NCBI RefSeq assembly: GCF_001612825.1
Contig: NZ_BDBE01000029.1
Location: 310,001 to 374,000 of the forward strand
DNA: 64,000 bases
Direction: 5' to 3'
DNA from: Nocardia caishijiensis NBRC 108228
Lineage (GTDB): Bacteria > Actinomycetota > Actinomycetes > Mycobacteriales > Mycobacteriaceae
In this document: positions 58,786-64,000 of the stretch, one piece after another
How positions within the stretch are numbered: the stretch's first letter is position 1
Layout of the letters: each line of letters starts with the position of its first letter
Notes under the pieces: generated by a model
The model's database searches: none
Told to the model about the DNA's origin: nothing
What the model saw: the letters and a program-made list of their open reading frames with translations, nothing else
Position numbers and translations under genes: made by a program

Positions 58786-59901
58786 GTGGGAACCTTCGAC
58801 ATCGTGGTGATCGGCGCGGGCCAGGCCGGGCTGTCGGCGGGCTACCACCTGCGACGACTGGGTTTGGTTCCCGAACGCGACTTCGTCATCGTCGACCACG
58901 CGCCGGGTCCGGGCGGGGCCTGGCAGTTCCGCTGGCCCTCGCTCACCTTGACCACGGTGAACCGGGTGCACGACCTGCCCGGCATGTCGTTCGCCGAGAC
59001 CCTGCCGCCCGGTTCGTCCTCGGCACCGGCCGCGACCGCCGTTCCGCACTACTACGAGCTCTACGAGAAGCGATTCGACCTGCGGGTTCGCCGTCAGGTC
59101 TCGGTGCGGGTGGTCTGCGACCGGACCGCCGACGGACAGAGCTGCGCCGGACGCGGCGAAGTGCTGCAGGTCGAGACCGACAGCGCCGCAACACTGCGCA
59201 CGCGCGGGCTGATCAACGGCACCGGCACGTGGGAACACCCGTTCATCCCGCGCTATCCGGGCGCCGACGGCTTCGCCGGACGTCAGCTGCACACCCGCGA
59301 CTACCGCAGTCCCGACGAATTCGCGGGCAAGCACGTGATCGTCGTCGGCGGCGGAATCTCGGCGGTGCAGTTGCTCGACGAGATCTCCCGGGTCACCTCG
59401 ACGACCTGGGTGACCAGGACCGAGCCGCGCTGGCGCGAGACACCGTTCACCGAAGCGGACGGGCGCGCGGCGGTGGCCGCGGTGGAGGACCGCGTGCGCC
59501 GCGGTCTGCCGCCGGGCTCGGTGGTGTCGCTGACCGGGCTGCCGCTCGACGACCGGCTGCGCGGCGCCCGCGACCGAGGCGTACTCGACCGGCTGCCCAT
59601 GTTCGAACGGATCGAGCCGACCGGTGTGCGCTGGTCCGACGGCACTTTCCAGCCCGCCGACGTGATCCTGTGGGCGACCGGTTTCCGCAGTTCCCTCGAC
59701 CATCTGGCCCCGCTGCGACTGCGCGGACCCGGCGGCGGCATCACGATGACCGGCCGTCTGGCCACCCAGGTCGCGGTCGACCCCCGCGTACACCTGATCG
59801 GCTACGGGCCGTCGGCCAGCACGATCGGCGCCAACCGGGCAGGCCGCGCGGCCGCCCGGGAGTTGAGCGACTACCTGGGGATCAGTCCAGACCAGCGCTG
59901 A
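58786..59901 (+). CDS. flavin-containing monooxygenase-like oxidoreductase
   Basis: 371 residues from GTG 58786. FAD motif VVIGAGQAGLSAGY, GPGGAWQFRWPSL, NADPH motif VVGGGISAVQLL, ATGF near the C terminus (ILWATGFRSSLDHL). Related to CzcO/YhaI-type monooxygenases; lacks the FxGxxxHxxxW Baeyer-Villiger fingerprint. Substrate unknown. The 3' end overlaps the convergent aldo-keto reductase gene by 20 nt. Divergent from the EchA6-like gene. Confidence 0.87.
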   Translation: MGTFDIVVIGAGQAGLSAGYHLRRLGLVPERDFVIVDHAPGPGGAWQFRWPSLTLTTVNRVHDLPGMSFAETLPPGSSSAPAATAVPHYYELYEKRFDLRVRRQVSVRVVCDRTADGQSCAGRGEVLQVETDSAATLRTRGLINGTGTWEHPFIPRYPGADGFAGRQLHTRDYRSPDEFAGKHVIVVGGGISAVQLLDEISRVTSTTWVTRTEPRWRETPFTEADGRAAVAAVEDRVRRGLPPGSVVSLTGLPLDDRLRGARDRGVLDRLPMFERIEPTGVRWSDGTFQPADVILWATGFRSSLDHLAPLRLRGPGGGITMTGRLATQVAVDPRVHLIGYGPSASTIGANRAGRAAARELSDYLGISPDQR

Positions 59902-60736
59902 AGGTCGCCGGATCGGGGCCGACCCGGGTGCCCTGATCGAGGCGGTTGATCGCTGCCATCGCGTCGGCGTCGAGTTCGAAGGTGAACACGTCGAAGTTCT
60001 CGGCGATGCGCGAGGGCGTCACCGACTTCGGGATGACGATATTGCCCAGTTGCAGGTGCCACCGGATGATGACTTGCGCGGGCGTGCGATCGAGCTCCTT
60101 GGCCAGGCTCACGATGGTGGGGTTGTCCAGCAGCGTGCCCTGCCCGAGCGGGCTCCACGCCTCGGTGGCGATGGCGTTGTTCGCATGGAAGGTGCGCAGT
60201 TCGGGCTGGGCGAGGGTGGGATGCAGCTCGATCTGGTTCACGGTGGGGATCTCGCCGGTCTCGGCGATCACCTGCTCCAGATCGGGGATCCGGAAGTTCG
60301 AGACGCCGATGGATTTCACCCGGCCCTGCGACTTCAATGCCTGCAGCGCGCGGAACGTGTCGACGAAACGACCGGCCTTCGGCATCGGCCAGTGGATCAG
60401 GTACAGGTCGAGATAGTCCAGGCCGAGTCGCCGCATGCTGGTGTCGAAGGCCCGCAGCGTGCTGTCGTAGCCCTGATCGGCGTTCCACAGCTTGGTTGTC
60501 ACATAGATCTCGTCGCGGGGAATACCCGAGGCACGGATCGCGCGACCTACGCCTTCCTCGTTTCCGTAGATCGCGGCCGTGTCGATACTGCGGTAGCCGA
60601 CCTTCAGCGCCTCGGCGACCACGGTGGTGACGTCTTCCTCGGGCACCTGGAACACACCGAAACCGAGCTGTGGTATGACGTTCCCGTCGTTGAGCACGAT
60701 GGTGGGAACAGGGCTGCTTTCGCTGCGGAAGGTCAC
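59882..60736 (-). CDS. aldo-keto reductase
   Basis: 284 residues. Catalytic tetrad visible: Asp in SIDTAA, Tyr in AAIYGNE, Lys in TTKLWN, His in LIHWP. NADPH motif IPKSVTPSRIAEN. Similar to the 2,5-diketogluconate reductase/Rv2971 group that detoxifies aldehydes and dicarbonyls. GTG 60736 is preceded by a 5-bp hairpin (60738-60751) and no visible ribosome site. Confidence 0.92.
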   Translation of the reverse strand: MTFRSESSPVPTIVLNDGNVIPQLGFGVFQVPEEDVTTVVAEALKVGYRSIDTAAIYGNEEGVGRAIRASGIPRDEIYVTTKLWNADQGYDSTLRAFDTSMRRLGLDYLDLYLIHWPMPKAGRFVDTFRALQALKSQGRVKSIGVSNFRIPDLEQVIAETGEIPTVNQIELHPTLAQPELRTFHANNAIATEAWSPLGQGTLLDNPTIVSLAKELDRTPAQVIIRWHLQLGNIVIPKSVTPSRIAENFDVFTFELDADAMAAINRLDQGTRVGPDPATFSAGLD

Positions 60737-60829
60737 CCTACCGAAGGGTAGAAGTGGTTGCCGGTGGCGTCAACGACACGCCGTCGCGTGTTTCCCCAGG
60801 TGTGCGAACCGGGGCGGAGGTCGGTTTCG

Positions 60830-62326
60830 TCACCGGCCGATGCGGCGGTAGCGCGCCAGGCGCAGTGCGCGCAGGTCCTCCGGTGATCGGTCGCGCAGCG
60901 CGGCCAGTTCCTCGGCGATGGCCAGGACGACGCGCCGCGCGAACCCCACCGGTTCGTCCGCCGCGTCGGGGTACTCCTCGACGATCCGGTCGACCACGCC
61001 GTCCGCGAGCAGGTCGGCGGAGCGGATGCGCTGGGCGGCAGCGAGTTCCGGCGCGTGCTCGGTGTCGCGGAAGACAATGGCGCTCGCGCCTTCCGGCGGC
61101 AGCGGGGCCAGCCAGCCGTGCCGGGCGGCGAGCACCCGGTCGGCCGGGAGCAGGGCGAGGGCGCCGCCGCCGGTGCCCTGACCGAGCAGCACGGAGACGG
61201 TCGGGGTGTCGAGGGTGACCAGGTCGGCCAGGCAGCGCGCGATCTCACCCGCGAGGCCACGCTCCTCGGCCTCCTTGGACAGGGCGGCACCGACGGTATC
61301 GATCACCAACACCAGCGGCAGCCGCAACTCCCCCGCCAGCGCCATCGCCCGGCGGGCCTCGCGCAGCGCGGCCGGGCTCATCGTCTGCTCCTCCAGCCAC
61401 CCGGATCGGTCGTGACCGAACACCACGCACGGTCGGCCGCCGAACCGGGCGAGCGCGAGCAGGACGGTGCGATCGGTCTCGCCCTGCCCGGTGCCCGAGA
61501 GCGGAACCCGTTGGGTGACATGGCGAAGCAGGTCACGAATGCCCGGCCGACCGGGACGCCGCGTACTGAGCACCGAATCCCACGCTGTCGCCACAGGATT
61601 CGCCGGTATCCCCGGATTGCGAACCGGCGCTGCCCAACCCGGCTCGGCCGACAACGGAAGCAGCTGTCCGGCACACACACTCAGCGCACGATGGGCGATC
61701 CGGCGAAACACCTCGACCGGCACCACCCCGTCGATGACGCCGTTGCGGTAGAGGTTCTCGGCGGTCTGCACATCGGGCGGAAAGGGCCTGCCGTACAACG
61801 CTTCGTACACGCGCGGACCGAGGAATCCGATGAGGGCGCCCGGCTGGGCGAAGGTGATGTGCCCCAGCGAACCCCACGACGCGAACACCCCACCCATCGT
61901 CGGGTTGCGCAGGTACACCAGGTACGGAAGCCCCGCCGACTTGTGCACGGCGACCGCACCGGCGATCTTCACCATCTGCACGAAAGCGACTGTGCCCTCC
62001 TGCATCCGGGTGCCACCGGAAGTCGGCGAGGCGATCAGCGGCAGCCCGAGTTCGGTCGCGCGCTCCACCGCCTCGACGATCCGCTCGGCCGCGGCCACGC
62101 CGATCGACCCGGCGAGAAACCCGAATTCGCAGGCGATCACCGCCACTCGCCGCCCGCGGAGCAGGCCCTCGCCGGTGAGTACCGATTCGTCGGTGCCCGC
62201 GCGGCGGCCCGCGTCGACGAGCTCCTGCCGGTAGCGCGGCGACACCGCGCGCCGCAGCGGTGGCCGGTCCCAGCTCACGAACGAGTCCCTGTCGAGCAGT
62301 CGCGTGATCACCTCATCGGCCGACAT
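60830..62326 (-). CDS. accD3: acyl-CoA carboxyltransferase (AccD3-like)
   Basis: 498 residues from ATG 62326, equal in size to AccD3 (Rv0904c, 495 aa as I recall). It fuses beta- and alpha-type carboxyltransferase halves: GGTRMQEGTVAFVQMVKIAG, NPTMGGVFASWGSLGH (oxyanion), then ALREARRAMALAGELRLPLV and GQGTGGGALALLPADRVLAA. It transfers CO2 from biotin to an acyl-CoA. No biotin domain is present. Divergent from the XRE regulator, whose operator lies in the shared promoter region. Confidence 0.9.
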   Translation of the reverse strand: MSADEVITRLLDRDSFVSWDRPPLRRAVSPRYRQELVDAGRRAGTDESVLTGEGLLRGRRVAVIACEFGFLAGSIGVAAAERIVEAVERATELGLPLIASPTSGGTRMQEGTVAFVQMVKIAGAVAVHKSAGLPYLVYLRNPTMGGVFASWGSLGHITFAQPGALIGFLGPRVYEALYGRPFPPDVQTAENLYRNGVIDGVVPVEVFRRIAHRALSVCAGQLLPLSAEPGWAAPVRNPGIPANPVATAWDSVLSTRRPGRPGIRDLLRHVTQRVPLSGTGQGETDRTVLLALARFGGRPCVVFGHDRSGWLEEQTMSPAALREARRAMALAGELRLPLVLVIDTVGAALSKEAEERGLAGEIARCLADLVTLDTPTVSVLLGQGTGGGALALLPADRVLAARHGWLAPLPPEGASAIVFRDTEHAPELAAAQRIRSADLLADGVVDRIVEEYPDAADEPVGFARRVVLAIAEELAALRDRSPEDLRALRLARYRRIGR

Positions 62327-62373
62327 CTGCACGTGCAGAGCGTAACCGGCGGATCTCGGTATCGCGGATTGTC

Positions 62374-62410
62374 TTGACACTTTGTTGTGTTTTCACAACA
62401 CTATGTTGTG
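62374..62410. promoter_or_regulatory. promoter and three-half-site operator of the XRE gene
   Basis: TTGACA (62374-62379) with a -10-like CACTAT (62399-62404) 19 nt downstream, directly before the start, implies a leaderless transcript. TGTTGTG (62383-62389), CACAACA (62394-62400) and TGTTGTG (62404-62410) form two overlapping palindromes with 4- and 3-nt centres, covering the spacer, -10 and start codon. Confidence 0.7.
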
Positions 62411-62667
62411 TGAGCCCAGTCAGACGAGGGGAAACCCTCCCGATCTACAACCGCATCGCGGTGCTGCGCGCCGAACAGCGGATGAGCCGGGCGGCCCTGG
62501 CCGACGCGGTGAATGTCAACGTCCAGACGATCGGCGCGCTCGAGCGCGGCGACCACTACCCGAGCCTCGACCTGGCCCTGCGCATCTGCGATGTGTTCGC
62601 GCTGCCGGTGGAGGCGGTCTTCTCCCGCACGGAATTCGGCCCGCTGTCGGCCGAGGTGTATCCATGA
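62410..62667 (+). CDS. XRE-family helix-turn-helix regulator
   Basis: 85 residues from GTG 62410; the stretch IYNRIAVLRAEQRMSRAALA, DAVNVNVQTIGALERGDHYP, SLDLALRICDVFALPVE is a classical small XRE (YozG-type) domain filling almost the whole protein. The first nine or so residues may not be translated if another start is used. Likely autorepressor through the operator over its own start. Its stop overlaps the ATG of the next gene (ATGA), so the two form an operon. Confidence 0.9.
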   Translation: MSPVRRGETLPIYNRIAVLRAEQRMSRAALADAVNVNVQTIGALERGDHYPSLDLALRICDVFALPVEAVFSRTEFGPLSAEVYP

Positions 62668-63224
62668 ACGAAAGGCACGTCATGACCAGCACGACCGGTT
62701 TGATCGACCGCTATCAGGACTACCGGGTACGGCGCTGGCTCGTGCAGGAACAGCGCACCGCGGGCATGCTGAAAAGCTGGCGGCCGCAGCGACGTCGGCG
62801 ACTGCTGGTGATCGGAGTGACGGTCGCCCTCGTCGGGCTGGCGGTCGCGGGCGTGCTGTGCGCGTTCGACCTGCAGGTCGTGCCGATCGCCGTCGCGATG
62901 GTATCGCTGCTGTTGTTCCTGCCGACCTGGACCATGCTCCGGATCGCCAGCGGCGGACAGGATCACGCGCCGGAACAGATGCTCGACGAGTGGGAGATCG
63001 CCGAGCGCAACAAGGCCCGCTCGGTCGGCCTCGCGCTCACCCAGTCACTGACCATGCCCGGCCTGTTCTTCCTGATCTGGACAAGCGCCATCGACCCAGG
63101 AGCCGATGCGTACCGCACCGCCTACGCGGGCGGACTGATGGTGCTGGCAGCCGTCATGGCGGGCGGTTGCGCGCCCGCGATGATCATCGGCTGGACCCGT
63201 CCCGACCCCGAACCGGAACCCTGA
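62664..63224 (+). CDS. membrane protein, co-transcribed with XRE regulator
   Basis: 186 residues, four hydrophobic segments at about 47-66, 72-90, 128-145 and 155-175 after a basic N-terminal region (QRRRRLL). Small XRE-plus-four-helix-membrane pairs are common in actinobacteria; function unknown. Translationally coupled to the XRE gene. A strong terminator follows. Confidence 0.85.
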   Translation: MNERHVMTSTTGLIDRYQDYRVRRWLVQEQRTAGMLKSWRPQRRRRLLVIGVTVALVGLAVAGVLCAFDLQVVPIAVAMVSLLLFLPTWTMLRIASGGQDHAPEQMLDEWEIAERNKARSVGLALTQSLTMPGLFFLIWTSAIDPGADAYRTAYAGGLMVLAAVMAGGCAPAMIIGWTRPDPEPEP

Positions 63225-63234
63225 CGGGTGACAC

Positions 63235-63263
63235 GGGGCTGCGGCCTTCATCGACGCAGCCCC
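63235..63263. terminator. bidirectional terminator
   Basis: Perfect 9-bp stem GGGGCTGCG (63235-63243)/CGCAGCCCC (63255-63263) between the convergent membrane and GTPase genes. Confidence 0.65.
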
Positions 63264-63274
63264 ACCTCCGCCGA

Positions 63275-63877
63275 TCAGTAGCCCTGCATCACCTTGCGCA
63301 GCGCGTACTCGGTGAGCGAGACCAGCGCCTGCTTGGCCGGTTCGCGGCGGCGGGCGTCGATCGACATGATCGGCACATCCGCGGGGACCGCGAGAGCCTG
63401 GCGGATATCCTCGAGGGGGTACTTCGGTGCGTCGTCGAACTCGTTGAGCGCCACCAGGAACGGCAGGCCACGGGCCTCGAAGTAGTCGACGGCCGCGAAG
63501 CTGTCCTCCAGCCTGCGGGTGTCGACCAGCACCACGGCACCGATGGCGCCGCGGATGAGGTCGTCCCACATGAACCAGAACCGGTACTGGCCCGGCGTAC
63601 CGAACAGGTACAGGACCAGGTCGTCGGCGAGGCTGATCCGGCCGAAGTCCATGGCCACCGTGGTGGTCGACTTCTGCGGAATGCCGGTGAGGTTGTCGAT
63701 TCCGGCGCTGGCATTGGTCACCAACGCCTCGGTGCGCAGCGGAACGATCTCCGACACCGCACCGACCAACGTGGTCTTACCGACACCGAAGCCACCGGCA
63801 ACAACGATCTTCGCCGAAGTCGGCTTGCTCGTGCGGGTGTCGACCTGCGCCGTCGAATCAAATACGCCGGAGTCCAC
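63275..63877 (-). CDS. conservon GTPase (CvnD-type, MglA-like)
   Basis: 200 residues from GTG 63877. P-loop GGFGVGKTT, switch region MDFGRI, YLFGTPGQYRFWFMWDD, NEFDDA (NKxD-like) and SIDARRR. It is the fourth gene type of actinobacterial conservons (sensor kinase-like, roadblock, DUF742, GTPase), membrane-associated switches controlling development or metabolism. It starts inside the DUF742 gene (20-nt overlap), so is translationally coupled. Confidence 0.93.
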   Translation of the reverse strand: MDSGVFDSTAQVDTRTSKPTSAKIVVAGGFGVGKTTLVGAVSEIVPLRTEALVTNASAGIDNLTGIPQKSTTTVAMDFGRISLADDLVLYLFGTPGQYRFWFMWDDLIRGAIGAVVLVDTRRLEDSFAAVDYFEARGLPFLVALNEFDDAPKYPLEDIRQALAVPADVPIMSIDARRREPAKQALVSLTEYALRKVMQGY

Positions 63878-64000
63878 TGAGAACCCTTTCGATCAGCTCG
63901 CGACGTTCATCGTCGCTGGAATCGTCTTTCAAAGTCGCCGAGACCCGGACATGGCCTGCCTCGATGAGGTCGGCCACCAGTACCCTCGCAACCCCGATGG
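63858..64000 (-). CDS. conservon DUF742 protein, 3' end
   Basis: 47 codons to TGA 63858, open to the window edge: IGVARVLVADLIEAGHVRVS followed by KDDSSDDERRELIERVLSGL is the conserved C-terminal part of DUF742 (CvnC) proteins. It overlaps the GTPase start. The remaining conservon genes should lie beyond the window. Confidence 0.87.
   Translation of the reverse strand, partial: IGVARVLVADLIEAGHVRVSATLKDDSSDDERRELIERVLSGLRRI

Noticed and set aside
1..64000. CRISPR arrays
   Set aside because: No set of regularly spaced identical repeats with unique spacers was seen; the 47.1 kb array has no spacers.

Overview
The window reads as a chromosome segment of a high-GC mycolata-type actinobacterium, most likely Nocardia or a close relative. 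This rests on strong G/C third positions, large non-ribosomal peptide synthetase (NRPS) genes, a conservon (roadblock/DUF742/GTPase) cluster, mycobacterial-type LigD, AccD3- and EchA6-like proteins, MT0933-like antitoxins and many small regulators. No database search was possible; all calls come from reading the sequence.

Region by region: (1) 1-11927, minus strand: two consecutive NRPS subunits (A-T-C-A-T-C plus a degenerate A; then A-T-C-A running off the window). (2) 12.1-18.2 kb: M23 peptidase with a structured leader, nitronate monooxygenase, acyl-CoA ligase, acyl-CoA dehydrogenase, membrane protein. (3) 18263-18335: tRNA-Arg(CCT), the insertion point of a roughly 7.3 kb, less GC-rich island (18322-25614) bounded by a 15-bp direct repeat of the tRNA 3' end. 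The island holds a decayed integrase, a transposase remnant and a five-gene minus-strand set: sigma-like protein, ParB-like protein, SNF2 helicase, small PD-(D/E)XK protein and a cytosine methyltransferase fused to a Vsr-like nicking domain. This is the best candidate for a poorly described defence or DNA-modification system. (4) 25.8-30.3 kb: TetR, alpha/beta hydrolase, Baeyer-Villiger monooxygenase and AraC regulator, with two palindromic operators. (5) 30.3-42.1 kb: XthA nuclease, HxlR/DoxX pair, DUF1254 operon, two TetR genes, a transporter, an internally deleted LysR gene, a 55-codon DUF4236 gene, an ABC-F gene running into an acetyltransferase remnant, a double-MerR regulator and an imine-reductase-like gene. 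(6) 42.3-47.1 kb: class III adenylate cyclase, a small coupled ORF, RluA-type pseudouridine synthase, lipoprotein, cAMP-phosphodiesterase-like enzyme and an acyl-CoA-dehydrogenase-like flavoprotein. (7) 47.1-53.0 kb: a tandem repeat, a BTAD/AfsR-like regulator, and an ECF transporter with S, A and A' parts fused plus a separate T component. (8) 53.2-62.3 kb: an exported protein, LigD flanked by two MT0933-like antitoxin paralogues, metallo-beta-lactamase protein, EchA6-like, flavin monooxygenase, aldo-keto reductase and AccD3-like genes, recalling the Rv0904c-Rv0909 neighbourhood of Mycobacterium tuberculosis. (9) 62.4-64.0 kb: an XRE regulator with a three-half-site operator, a membrane protein, and the end of a conservon.

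Themes are secondary metabolism (NRPS), lipid and ketone catabolism (ligase, dehydrogenases, monooxygenase plus hydrolase, AccD3/EchA6), DNA repair and defence (LigD, XthA, island) and cAMP turnover. Several regulators sit beside recognisable palindromes in divergent promoters, so much of the regulation can be proposed directly from sequence.
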